Source: Bacillota bacterium (GTDB lineage: Bacteria > Bacillota > Clostridia > Monoglobales > Firm-18). From it: DNA of 64,000 bases. The DNA is taken from contig JALOAJ010000013.1 of assembly GCA_023228885.1 (NCBI GenBank), forward strand, positions 4,204 through 68,203, read 5' to 3'. The position numbers and the translations under genes were made by a program. Within the stretch, counting starts at the first letter, position 1. Each line of letters begins with the position of its first letter. Positions 26,284 through 35,363 of this stretch are shown in pieces. The notes under the pieces were generated by a model that was not told where the DNA came from, did not search any database, and saw nothing but the letters and a program-made list of their open reading frames with translations.

Positions 26284-29200
26284 ATGAGAAAAATTTATAT
26301 TATTCTGTTGATAATTGCAATTGTTTTGCCTGTCAATTCAATATCCTACGCTGTTATGCCGTTATCATTGAGCGATAGCGGGGGGTCGGCAGTTGATGAT
26401 TTGCATAAAACTATCGACAACGACACCGACACCTTTTGGTATATTCAAGACAATAATGCGTTTATTGTTTATGAGTACGAGCAGGTTCAACGGGTGAGCA
26501 GCATAGGGATAATTTGGCACCGGCCTGAAAATGAATATCGCTTTAGTATTCAGGTTTCAGAAGAAGAGGACGAGTATGAAACAATTGTGGAAAACGCGCA
26601 TTGTTTTAATACCGCTGATATGCAAATATATTCTTTTCCGACAGTCGGCACAAAACACATCATGTTAAAAGCAAGCACAAGCAAAGGGCTTGGCATTAAA
26701 GAGTTTATTCTCAACCCGCCATTGCAAAATGCGGACGAAAAAGCTGATGCTTTTTCGGAAGAAAGCAAAATCCATACAAATGGGCAAGATATAAAAAGCG
26801 ATAACGACGCACCGATAGAAACAGCGCTTTTAATGGCGCTTGGAATAATTAAGGCAAGTAAGGATGATTTTTTTAACGCTGAAGCGAAACTAACAAGAGC
26901 GCAGGCGGTGGCTTTAATAATAAGGTGCTTGGGGTTAGGCGATTATACGGACTACGAGCAACAGTTCTTTAAAGATGTTCCCCCGGAGCATAATGAATTT
27001 TCAGAGGTAAATACCGCTTATAGGCTGGGTTTGGTTAGCGGTGTAGGCGATGACCGATTTGCCCCCGATGAAGCTGCAACAATTCAACAAGTTGCAAAGC
27101 TTGTTGTAAAAATGCTGGAGCATGATGTAAAGGCAGAGGCAATGGATAACACCTTAACATCATATTCGGCAATTGCAACTGAACTGAAGTTATTTTCGGG
27201 CGTGTCATTTTTGTCATCGGAATACATAACCGGCGCAGAAATGGCAAAGGTGCTTTATAATGCACTACATACTGCTGTTTTTGAAAGGCAAGCTTACGGT
27301 TTAAAAGAAAGCTATCAATTAGGACCTCTTTTTATGGAAAAATATTTTGACTTGTTCCGTGGGACAGGAATTATTGCATCTAACGACTTTGTTTCGTTAT
27401 TTGACACAAATAGGCCTCAAAGTGGTTATGTAAGAATAAAAGATGATAAAAACGACGCCTTATCTGAAGGAATATATAAAGAAGGCGAAGCTAATGCAAG
27501 CGATTTTTTCGGCAGAAAGGTTGTATTTTATTATTTCAACAAAACACACGAAGAACCTGTGTTGCTATTGGTCAAGCCGGTTGAAGCAAGTACAAGCGTT
27601 GCAAAAATAACACCCGAAAACTTTTTATCAATAACATATGAAAAAACAGGCTCGCAAGGTGAAGTGGGTTATGGAAATGTGCAGATAAGTTATGTAGACG
27701 GCGGTAAAGAATTGTCATGCGCCGTTTTGGATAACGCCAAAATAATTGCAAACAATAAAAAACTTGAAAACTTCAACTTCGACAGGCTGGATGATTTCGG
27801 AAACCTAAATGCCGAACTTACATTGATTGATAACGGCGGGGGGTTTGATATTGTTATTTTAAAGCAATACAATGATTTTGTTGTTGATACCATATCAACA
27901 AGCTCTATTTACGGTATGTATCATCCAAACACATTAATAAACTTAGAGGGCAAAATGCGCAAAAGGGATTACACTATCTTTTTTGATGGCGAGGAAACAG
28001 ATATTCAAAAACTGCAAAAGTGGGATGTGCTTTCAGTTGCCGAGTCTGATGATGAAAGTTACATAGAAATAACAGTATGCAGGGAACAAAAACAAGGCAA
28101 GGTGGTCGAAGTAATCGGAGACGATTTTTTGAATATAGACGGTATTGTTTATTTTATTTCCAAAGATGCTACCGATACCCTTGGAATACAGCCCGGTGAT
28201 GAGGCAATATTTCATTTTAATAAATTTGGGTATGTAAGCGCTGTGTCACATAGAACCAACTCAATGCAAATTGCGGCTTTAATTGATTTTAGTGCAAGTA
28301 AAAACCTTATGCCAAGCAAGATTGGGCTGTTAACCATGAGTGGGTATAAAGTTTTTGAGTTGGCGCCCAAAGTTACATATACCAACAAGCACGGCGATAA
28401 GCTGGAAAAGGACGGATTGGGGCTTGTCGGCGAAAATCTGCTATGGGACGAGGCGAATGAGGACAGTTGCAGAAAACTTATATCATACACATTAAATAAA
28501 GAAAACAAGGTGAATTCAATTTCACAGGCAATACAGGGAAAATTGGTTACCGATGGCAATGATATTGTTCCTAACGGAACTAATTTAGTTGAAATATCAG
28601 ATAGCCGAACGAGCAAAACCAACTCGGTTGTTTCCGGTTCACTTCGGTATAGGAAGGCAGGCAACTTATTTGGCGGATTGAGTGTGGGAGTGCATGAGTT
28701 TTTTATAAACGAAAAAACAAGAATTTTCACGGTTCCGTCCGTTGACAGCAATCAAAAGCTTGACTATGAAGAAATGGCGCTTTTTAATGAATCTGTATTG
28801 ATTGATAATAAAGACTATATCGTAAGCGCTTATGCAGTTGATGACAGCGCATACGCACAATATTTATTGATACGAACCTTCCCTTTTGCAACACCTGCTT
28901 TAAACGATAAAACATGGCCGCTTGTGATAACGGAAATAAGGGACACGATAGACAGCGAAGGCAATGTCAAGAAAAAGCTGGTTGGCATCAGAAGCGGCGT
29001 TGAGGCGGAATTTTTGGTGAAAAATGATATGGTGCTTAGCAATTATGTTGTAATGGGCAACTTGATTGGGAATTATACTTATGGTTATACACTTGTTCCC
29101 GAAATTGTCGTTGCTAATACACCGGTTAATGTTATAAATAAAACCAAGATTTTACCCGGCGATATTGTTCAATGCACATTTGATGAATATACAAATGAAA

Positions 29201-29628
29201 TCACCGGTTTGTCGGTAATTTTTGACGGCTCTCGCGCTAAAACATCGGCAGAGTATCAAATAAAAGGCTTAAACAACACAACCCAAGGTTCTGACGCATC
29301 TCAACTTGGCACAAATTATGCTAATCAAAGAATTTTTGGAAAGGTTATTGCCAAAAAGGGTGACATTGCTTTTATTCAAGGCAAGCAAACAATTAGAGAT
29401 TCAAACGATGCCCCTATGCTTATTGTGCCATTTGATGTCGGCAAAGCAAAGGTGTGCAGCGTTGATGTCAAAACGGTTTGCCAAGATGGAAAGGTCACAT
29501 CTTCGTCTGTAACTCGGCAGGCGGTGATTGCACCAAATGACATTTTGGTGGGCGATGAGGTATTTATCCGACAAAGCGCGGCATATTGCAGGGATGTGGT
29601 AGTTTTCAGATGGACAACGAAAGACTGA
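26284..29628 (+). CDS. Large SLH surface protein with discoidin-like domain and unassigned 750-residue module
   Basis: 1114-residue exported protein. A signal peptide (about 1-22) is followed by an F5/8 type C (discoidin)-like sandwich (about 30-145, with DNDTDTFWYI and KHIMLKAS), SLH repeats (about 175-330, with KLTRAQAVALII and LGLVSGVGDDRFAPD), and then a long beta-rich region without a family I recognise. That region matches the C-terminal part of the 37245-39866 protein in order and in motifs (FFINEKTRIFTVP, LPGDIVQ, VGDEVFIR). It lies between the dehydrogenase and the second isomerase. It could be a surface scaffold or glycan-binding protein; no catalytic motif is visible. Confidence 0.7.
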   Translation: MRKIYIILLIIAIVLPVNSISYAVMPLSLSDSGGSAVDDLHKTIDNDTDTFWYIQDNNAFIVYEYEQVQRVSSIGIIWHRPENEYRFSIQVSEEEDEYETIVENAHCFNTADMQIYSFPTVGTKHIMLKASTSKGLGIKEFILNPPLQNADEKADAFSEESKIHTNGQDIKSDNDAPIETALLMALGIIKASKDDFFNAEAKLTRAQAVALIIRCLGLGDYTDYEQQFFKDVPPEHNEFSEVNTAYRLGLVSGVGDDRFAPDEAATIQQVAKLVVKMLEHDVKAEAMDNTLTSYSAIATELKLFSGVSFLSSEYITGAEMAKVLYNALHTAVFERQAYGLKESYQLGPLFMEKYFDLFRGTGIIASNDFVSLFDTNRPQSGYVRIKDDKNDALSEGIYKEGEANASDFFGRKVVFYYFNKTHEEPVLLLVKPVEASTSVAKITPENFLSITYEKTGSQGEVGYGNVQISYVDGGKELSCAVLDNAKIIANNKKLENFNFDRLDDFGNLNAELTLIDNGGGFDIVILKQYNDFVVDTISTSSIYGMYHPNTLINLEGKMRKRDYTIFFDGEETDIQKLQKWDVLSVAESDDESYIEITVCREQKQGKVVEVIGDDFLNIDGIVYFISKDATDTLGIQPGDEAIFHFNKFGYVSAVSHRTNSMQIAALIDFSASKNLMPSKIGLLTMSGYKVFELAPKVTYTNKHGDKLEKDGLGLVGENLLWDEANEDSCRKLISYTLNKENKVNSISQAIQGKLVTDGNDIVPNGTNLVEISDSRTSKTNSVVSGSLRYRKAGNLFGGLSVGVHEFFINEKTRIFTVPSVDSNQKLDYEEMALFNESVLIDNKDYIVSAYAVDDSAYAQYLLIRTFPFATPALNDKTWPLVITEIRDTIDSEGNVKKKLVGIRSGVEAEFLVKNDMVLSNYVVMGNLIGNYTYGYTLVPEIVVANTPVNVINKTKILPGDIVQCTFDEYTNEITGLSVIFDGSRAKTSAEYQIKGLNNTTQGSDASQLGTNYANQRIFGKVIAKKGDIAFIQGKQTIRDSNDAPMLIVPFDVGKAKVCSVDVKTVCQDGKVTSSSVTRQAVIAPNDILVGDEVFIRQSAAYCRDVVVFRWTTKD

Positions 29629-29746
29629 ATAATTATTTAAAATTTTATGAAAAATGATAAATACAGGGCGTGGTAAATGCTGATTTAACAAAAAGTTTAA
29701 AATACAAGCGCTTTTGCCTTGTCCGTATTTCAAAGGAGCGTATATT

Positions 29747-30550
29747 TTGAAAAAGCCAATTTTTGAAATGGGCGCCTCAACATGCGGCAACACCATTTTA
29801 AGCAAAGAGTTGTTTGATTGTTTTGCCAATGTGGGGATAAATCACATGGAGATTTCCGTTAAATATGATTACTATGATGAAATAAATTGGAGCAACATTA
29901 AAAAATATTCGATGGATAGCGGTGTGGAGTTATCTTCTTTGCATCTTCCTTTTCATCATGATTTTAACAACCCGGCGCATCTTGAAAAAGATGTAAGGGG
30001 CAGGACGCTTGAAAAGGATACAAAACTGATGCAGGCTGCCGCTGAAATAGGGATTGGGGTGGCGGTTATTCATGCAAGCGGAGAACCGATTAAAAATGAA
30101 CACCGACCGGAAAGCATGAAGCATTGCAAAGAGTCTTTAGCAATTCTTAACGAGAGGGCAAACAGACTTGGAATAGTTTTAGCGGTTGAAAATTTACCGC
30201 GCACCTGCTTGGGCAATACCAGCAAGGAGTTGCAAGAGATTATATCAGAAATTCCCGACTTGCGCGTATGCTTTGATGTTAATCATCTGTTATGCGAAAC
30301 ACATAAAAGTTTTGTTGAGAATATAGGCTCTAAAATAATTACCACTCATATTTCTGATTACGATTTTGTAGATGAAAAGCATTGGTTGCCGGGCAGGGGA
30401 AAGATAAACTGGGATGATTTAATAGACCTGCTTGCAAGCATAAACTACGGCGGGCCGTTTATGTATGAAGTTGTAATAAATTATGATGAAGTTGAGCCAT
30501 TGCTTATTTATAAAAAATTGAAAGAAAATTATAAAATGCTTTTTTCGTAA
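29747..30550 (+). CDS. Sugar phosphate isomerase/epimerase (TIM barrel)
   Basis: 267-residue TIM-barrel enzyme of the AP-endonuclease-2-like sugar isomerase/epimerase family. Unlike the 24420 relative it keeps the apparent metal and catalytic set: Glu in LAVENLP, Asp/His in CFDVNHLL, His in THISDYD, and Glu in MYEVVI near the C-terminus. I use TTG 29747 as start because AAAGGAG is 8 bases upstream; the frame opens earlier at 29714 without a ribosome site. A short stem-loop-like stretch (AAATACAAG ... GTATTT, 29700-29730) precedes it. Substrate unknown; it probably handles sugars released from the island's glycan. Confidence 0.82.
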   Translation: MKKPIFEMGASTCGNTILSKELFDCFANVGINHMEISVKYDYYDEINWSNIKKYSMDSGVELSSLHLPFHHDFNNPAHLEKDVRGRTLEKDTKLMQAAAEIGIGVAVIHASGEPIKNEHRPESMKHCKESLAILNERANRLGIVLAVENLPRTCLGNTSKELQEIISEIPDLRVCFDVNHLLCETHKSFVENIGSKIITTHISDYDFVDEKHWLPGRGKINWDDLIDLLASINYGGPFMYEVVINYDEVEPLLIYKKLKENYKMLFS

Positions 30551-30591
30551 CATTTCATAAATAATACAATAAAACCAAAAAGGAGAATATT

Positions 30592-31410
30592 ATGAGAAAC
30601 AAAGAAATGATTATAAAAAAGATGGAAGACAGCAAAAAAATAGTTAGAGAAGCTTTTGCCAAGTACAGCATTAAAGATTTGTCAATAGCTTGGACGGGGG
30701 GCAAAGACAGCACCTTGGTGCTTGAGGCAATTTATCAGGTTTGCCAAGAGGACGGCTTGCCGATGCCCAAATGTTTCTGCATTGATGAGGGGGATATGTT
30801 CAAAGAAGTTAGGGATTTTATAACGGAAAACGAGAAAAAATACGGCGTTCAAATCGAATACATACATAACGACGATGTGTCAAAAGCAGCGGGCGGAAAA
30901 TTAGGAGCAACCGTTAAGATAAGTGATTTAAACAAGCGCAACCGTGCTGAAATCGAGCGTTTAGGCTATGAAGAAGATGAGTTTGATTACGAGCCGGAGT
31001 CTTTTGTTGGCAATCATTTGATGAAAACAGCAACTTTAAATATGTATTTGGAAGAAAGCAAGGTAAAAGGCTTTTTTGAAGGCATAAGATGGGACGAACA
31101 GGGTTCAAGAGCAAACGAAACTTTTTTCAGCCCGCGAGAAAAAACAGAATATAACCCGGAGCACATGAGGTTGTGCCCAATCCTTCATTTTACAGAGCGA
31201 GATGTTTGGGATGCTCATTTTGAATATAACATTCCCATTTGCTCTTTGTATAAAAACGGATATCGCTCTTTGGGCGCACGAATAACAACTTCTAAAACCA
31301 CCGATGTCCCGGCTTGGGAACAAGATTTGGAAAACACGGACGAGCGTGGCGGCAGGAGGCAAGACAAGGAAGGGTTAATGGAAAAACTAAGGGAATTGGG
31401 CTATATGTAA
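30592..31410 (+). CDS. PAPS reductase/CysD-like adenine-nucleotide alpha-hydrolase
   Basis: 272-residue cytosolic protein of the PP-loop superfamily. The PP-loop reads WTGGKDS (about residues 34-40), followed by IRWDEQGSRANE, ERDVW and LYKNGYRSLGA. The C-terminal ERGGR..D...MEKLR..GYM resembles the end of CysD, the small subunit of ATP sulfurylase. It may therefore activate sulfate or handle APS/PAPS. No CysN, CysC or CysH-type partner is nearby. AAAGGAG precedes the ATG. The location between a sugar isomerase and a propeller protein, in an island that also holds a sulfatase, hints at sulfate metabolism, but the reaction is not established. Confidence 0.75.
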   Translation: MRNKEMIIKKMEDSKKIVREAFAKYSIKDLSIAWTGGKDSTLVLEAIYQVCQEDGLPMPKCFCIDEGDMFKEVRDFITENEKKYGVQIEYIHNDDVSKAAGGKLGATVKISDLNKRNRAEIERLGYEEDEFDYEPESFVGNHLMKTATLNMYLEESKVKGFFEGIRWDEQGSRANETFFSPREKTEYNPEHMRLCPILHFTERDVWDAHFEYNIPICSLYKNGYRSLGARITTSKTTDVPAWEQDLENTDERGGRRQDKEGLMEKLRELGYM

Positions 31411-31488
31411 TTGCCGCCAAAGCGGTTGGTTTAAAAAACAAATATTGAAGGTGAGTGAGTTGAGTTCAATCATAAAAGGAGTGACAAA

Positions 31489-32832
31489 TTGTTAAACAAA
31501 AACGAAGTAAAGCGCGGGATTTCAGGCATGTTAGAGTTTCCCTGCGATGTTGAAAGGTTGGCAAACAAAAACACATTAATAACCGATGCAGGAGACGAAA
31601 CCAGCCAAGGCAGCGAAATAATTGAAGTTGATTTATTAGGGAAAGTCGTATGGAGATACGGCGATAACCTTATTTTTGCTCATAGCGCCGAGCGCCTTGA
31701 AAATGGTAACACCCTTATAAGCGACACAACGAATAACAGGGTTATTGAAGTTAATCCAAATGGTGAAATGGTTTTCACATCAGACGGTTGGTCTGATGGA
31801 ACAGGCTTGCTATCTGACGGCACACATCTTCACTACCCCAATGATTGCAAGATGTTGACGGATGGCAGTATGCTGATAACAGACAGAAATAACGACAGGT
31901 GCTTGGTGTGCTCTAAAAAAGGTGTGGTATTGTGGTCGTATGATTTTGAAATCAAACATCCCCACAATTGCAGCATAACCCCGCAGGGAACTTTTTTAAT
32001 TGCAGATTCAGACGGAAACAGAATAATTGAGGTAAACAAAGAAAAAGAAATTGTTTGGCAATGCGATAAAGCGGGCGGCAAACAGCTTAATTGGCCGCGC
32101 AGCGCCGTTAGATTAGATGACGGCAACACCTTAATATGCGACTCTCGAAACAGTCGAGTTGTTGAGGTGAATGTGGAAAACGAGCTTGTTTGGGCTTTTG
32201 AAGTATCTTACTTTGCCAACTTTTATAAAGCCGTAAAATTACCATGCGGCAATGTTTTAATATCGGACCAGCAGCATCACCAAGTTTTAGAGGTAGATAG
32301 GTTTAAAAATATTGTTTGGCAGTTTAGAAATTACAGAAACACCAACACAATACATCAAAGGCTTAAAAACGGGTCGTTTAAACAACGAGGAAACACATCT
32401 GACGCGCCTCCGGAGGATTGGATATTATTCAATCGCTTTTCGGAAGGGGGCGGCAAAGTTATATGGGATGAAAATGAATCTCCCCGCCCTTGCCCGGGGT
32501 TAGAGTATGACAGAAACGGGGTAGTATACCTGCAACAGATAGTTGCGGTTGAACCGGGACGAACATACAAAATGGCAGGAAAACTAAAAACTCAATTATA
32601 CGATAAAAACAGTTTTGCATACCTGCAAATGGCTTTTTTGGATAACTTGGGCGGCTTGATAGAAGACGCTTCGGTTGCACCGAAAGGAAACATGTTTGTT
32701 GGTGAAAATGATTGGCAGGAAGATGTTTTTGAAGCAACCGCTCCGCAAAATGCATTTGCGGCTGAACTAAGAATAGTTTTGTGCGGCAGAGGAAGAATTT
32801 TTGCAAAAAGTATAATGCTTTTACAGCTTTAG
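31489..32832 (+). CDS. Six-bladed beta-propeller (arylsulfotransferase/NHL-like) protein with C-terminal sandwich
   Basis: 447 residues with no signal peptide, so probably cytosolic. About six repeats of the form G-(N)-T-L-I-x-D-x(3)-N-R-x-x-E-V ... V-W (residues about 15-285) form a propeller like the arylsulfotransferase or NHL families. The C-terminal 130 residues look like a CBM-type sandwich (LEYDRNGVVYLQQI, GRTYKMAGKL). The TTG start at 31489 is set by AAAGGAG 7 bases upstream. It is the last gene of the left arm and ends 13 bases from the convergent AraC gene. Enzyme or binding function unknown; the sulfotransferase link is only fold-level. Confidence 0.65.
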   Translation: MLNKNEVKRGISGMLEFPCDVERLANKNTLITDAGDETSQGSEIIEVDLLGKVVWRYGDNLIFAHSAERLENGNTLISDTTNNRVIEVNPNGEMVFTSDGWSDGTGLLSDGTHLHYPNDCKMLTDGSMLITDRNNDRCLVCSKKGVVLWSYDFEIKHPHNCSITPQGTFLIADSDGNRIIEVNKEKEIVWQCDKAGGKQLNWPRSAVRLDDGNTLICDSRNSRVVEVNVENELVWAFEVSYFANFYKAVKLPCGNVLISDQQHHQVLEVDRFKNIVWQFRNYRNTNTIHQRLKNGSFKQRGNTSDAPPEDWILFNRFSEGGGKVIWDENESPRPCPGLEYDRNGVVYLQQIVAVEPGRTYKMAGKLKTQLYDKNSFAYLQMAFLDNLGGLIEDASVAPKGNMFVGENDWQEDVFEATAPQNAFAAELRIVLCGRGRIFAKSIMLLQL

Positions 32833-32845
32833 CGTCTGAAATCTG

Positions 32846-35080
32846 TTAGCCGCTATCAACTTCGCTGGGGAGAATTCCATATATCCTTTTATATGCTCGG
32901 CGGAAGGTTTGGGGGCTTGAATACCCCACCTTCTCCGAGATTGTTTTTATGGTGTGGTTGCCCTCTTTAATGAGCTTTGTAGCCTCCGAAATTCTAAACT
33001 GCTCAAGAATATATGAAAAGGTCTCGCCTGTATATTCCTTTATAAAGCGCGACATATACCCTTCCGACATATTAAAATGCTCCGCAACGGCGGAAAGGTT
33101 TAAAAGTGAATTTGAATAATTATCGCCGATAAACGAAATAATCTGTTCTTTTAGGTCAATGGAAGGTTTTTTCTTTGAATGAGCCATAAAACGGCACATA
33201 TCTTTGTAAATGTCTACAATTTGCACCCACACGCCTGCGGCATTTTGGTGCCTGTCGATGCTTTCCATGTTTTCGCATAAATATTCTATGCCCATTTCTT
33301 GACGCATATAGGTGCCCGACATAATTTTAAAAAAGGTTCCTATTATTTCGTTTTGCAAATGCTCGCTCATTTTCGAGCTGAGGCTTCTCATTTTATAATT
33401 CTCGTTATACAGCTCGGCAAACACCTGCGCAACCATGTCCGCCCTGCCGAGCATGGTAAGGTTAATCAACCGGTTTTCAATTTCTCCCGGGTAATAATAG
33501 AAGCTTTTTTCGCGAAACTGGGCGCGTGAACTAAACCTGATAACGGGCTCATCAGGCTCTATGGAAGAAATGAAACGAGCTTGACCGTAGCATTTGTACA
33601 CCTTTGTGATATCAGTTTCAGCGTTACTCATGCCTGAATAAATAAAAATATTATTATGCCGCAAAAGATGCTCATGAACGCGGTCGCACACCGACTCCGT
33701 CTCGTTTTCAATATTGCTGTTGTCGTGTGAAAAAAGAATGGATAAGGATGAATTTGAATCAAAATACACATAAAGCTTTAAATGCGAAATTTGATATAGC
33801 GCCTTTTCCACTATAATTTTAGCGGCAAGCAGCTCTTTTTGAGAGGCAATGTCGTCTCCCACATCATAGCCTTTGATAACCATTGAAACAACGCAATAGT
33901 AGTTGTCTAATATATCCATATTCATGCCGTTTAGCATATTAAGCAGTTCTTCTTCGCTTATAAACTGATTGCCCACAAGCCGCTCAAAGAAGGCGGTTCG
34001 CATAAGCGGCAGCCTTGCTTGAAGCTGACGGCTAAGATTTTGATTGCTTGTCAGCAAGCTTGAAACGGTTCCTTCCGCATCCTTAAGGCTGGGTCGATAA
34101 CCGTGATGGTGGGAAATGTTAAGGGCGTCAAGCAGCCGTATTATGGGGGTGCTGCTGCGGTGCGCTAAAATGTACGACATAACGATGCCCGAAACAAACA
34201 TAAGGGCAATCATTAAAAAGAAAAGACCCTTTGCGCTTTTTTGTACTGCAAAGTAATTTTCCATATTAGTTGATGAAACAAAAATCCAGTCATTGGTTTG
34301 TGAATTTATCACGGAAACAATTTTTTTATCTTTAATAAACGATGTGTCTTCGCCAACATCGGCAAAGCTTTTAAGCCGCTCAAAGGCATTTTCATCCGAT
34401 GCGCAAATCATAGTCTTGCTTTTATCAAGTATAATAAAGCTGCCCTCCGCCACCCCGGGACGCATTTGCAGCTTTAGGGTATCTTCTTGAAAATCAATAC
34501 AAATAACGGCTTTGCTTTCCTCTTGAATGCTGTCAAGCGGAACGGTATTAAGACAGCTTAAAGTTTTGTCCGACTCGCCGTATCGTATAAACATATCAAG
34601 ATAAGGTCCCGAAAAAAGCTCCGCCCGCCATTGGTCATAACTCATATTATTTCTGACATAGTTGTTATCGTAATATATAAGCGGGTTTTTAAGTATGCCC
34701 TTATCGCTTACAATACAGTCGAAGTTTTTAAAATATATGTATATTTCATTTATGTATCCATTTGTGTGTTTAATATTTTTTAAATACTTGTTTAAATCAT
34801 AATAAAGCTCAAACCCCTGCTGTCCATAAAGGATTTTTTCCAGCGTGCTGTTTTTTCTTATTTGCATAGAGATATTTTTTATATCCCCAAGCCTTGCTTC
34901 CACATTGTTTTTGCTGAGCCTAAGGTTTTCTTCGGAGTTTAGCAGCGCCCGTTCCTGCTCGCGGGAAATAAGCTGGGTGTAAATAGCGAACACAATAAGA
35001 ATGGGTATTATAAGAATAGCAAAATAGGACAAAAAGAAGTTTCGGATAATCCCAATTTGCCTATTGTTAAAATTAAACAT
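32846..35080 (-). CDS. Membrane-bound AraC-family transcriptional regulator
   Basis: 744-residue one-component sensor-regulator. It has an N-terminal transmembrane helix (about 12-33), an extracytoplasmic Cache-like sensor (about 35-280), a second helix (about 285-305), a cytoplasmic linker region, and a C-terminal AraC double HTH (about 645-744, with LLNLSAVAEHFNMSEGYMSRF and FRRAYKRIYG). The start at ATG 35080 follows GAAGGTG on the - strand; an upstream in-frame GTG is too close to that site. It diverges from the second permease cluster, which it probably activates on sensing an extracellular oligosaccharide (inference from family and position). The broken gene at 8875-11134 is its relative. 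Confidence 0.9.
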   Translation of the reverse strand: MFNFNNRQIGIIRNFFLSYFAILIIPILIVFAIYTQLISREQERALLNSEENLRLSKNNVEARLGDIKNISMQIRKNSTLEKILYGQQGFELYYDLNKYLKNIKHTNGYINEIYIYFKNFDCIVSDKGILKNPLIYYDNNYVRNNMSYDQWRAELFSGPYLDMFIRYGESDKTLSCLNTVPLDSIQEESKAVICIDFQEDTLKLQMRPGVAEGSFIILDKSKTMICASDENAFERLKSFADVGEDTSFIKDKKIVSVINSQTNDWIFVSSTNMENYFAVQKSAKGLFFLMIALMFVSGIVMSYILAHRSSTPIIRLLDALNISHHHGYRPSLKDAEGTVSSLLTSNQNLSRQLQARLPLMRTAFFERLVGNQFISEEELLNMLNGMNMDILDNYYCVVSMVIKGYDVGDDIASQKELLAAKIIVEKALYQISHLKLYVYFDSNSSLSILFSHDNSNIENETESVCDRVHEHLLRHNNIFIYSGMSNAETDITKVYKCYGQARFISSIEPDEPVIRFSSRAQFREKSFYYYPGEIENRLINLTMLGRADMVAQVFAELYNENYKMRSLSSKMSEHLQNEIIGTFFKIMSGTYMRQEMGIEYLCENMESIDRHQNAAGVWVQIVDIYKDMCRFMAHSKKKPSIDLKEQIISFIGDNYSNSLLNLSAVAEHFNMSEGYMSRFIKEYTGETFSYILEQFRISEATKLIKEGNHTIKTISEKVGYSSPQTFRRAYKRIYGILPSEVDSG

Positions 35081-35137
35081 TGGCACACCTTCATAATAAT
35101 ATTACCCTAAAAGCTTAACTAATAGAGCCTACCTAAT

Positions 35138-35166
35138 ATTATAGCCCTACATATTGAAAAGCACAA
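35138..35166 (-). promoter_or_regulatory. Promoter of the AraC-type regulator gene
   Basis: On the - strand a perfect TATAAT (35143-35138) follows TTGTGC (35166-35161) with 17-base spacing, about 60 bases before the regulator start. Confidence 0.55.
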
Positions 35167-35240
35167 GGAACAATTAATGACAATTTAGTTAGGCGCAATT
35201 CATCATAAGTGCAACCAACGCCGCAGGCTCTGGGCGTATG

Positions 35241-35281
35241 GGGGTTATGCCTATTCATACCCAAGGTATTCAAATAACCCC
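35241..35281. promoter_or_regulatory. Nested inverted repeat in the divergent regulator/permease intergenic region
   Basis: GGGGTTAT (35241-35248) pairs with ATAACCCC (35274-35281), and inside it ATACC (35257-35261) pairs with GGTAT (35265-35269) around CAA. It lies just upstream of the + strand promoter at 35301. It could be a regulator binding region, or the remnant of a terminator-like structure. Function not shown. Confidence 0.4.
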
Positions 35282-35300
35282 GAAGGTGATGAATTGTATC

Positions 35301-35329
35301 TTTACAGGAGTTGGTGACCATGTTATCCT
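35301..35329 (+). promoter_or_regulatory. Candidate promoter of the second permease operon
   Basis: TTTACA (35301-35306) and TATCCT (35324-35329) are spaced by 17 bases, about 35 bases before the permease start. The poor -10 box would suit activator dependence. Confidence 0.4.
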
Positions 35330-35363
35330 AAAATTGTACAATATCTACGAAAAGAGGTTGTGT

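Noticed and set aside
28212..28751. 179-codon reverse-strand open frame inside the large SLH protein gene
   Set aside because: Antisense shadow; no start signal and composition unlike real proteins of the window.
35238..35363. Upstream extension of the second LplB-type permease
   Set aside because: The added 42 residues are not permease-like and cover the promoter and inverted repeat. AGAGGT places the start at 35364.
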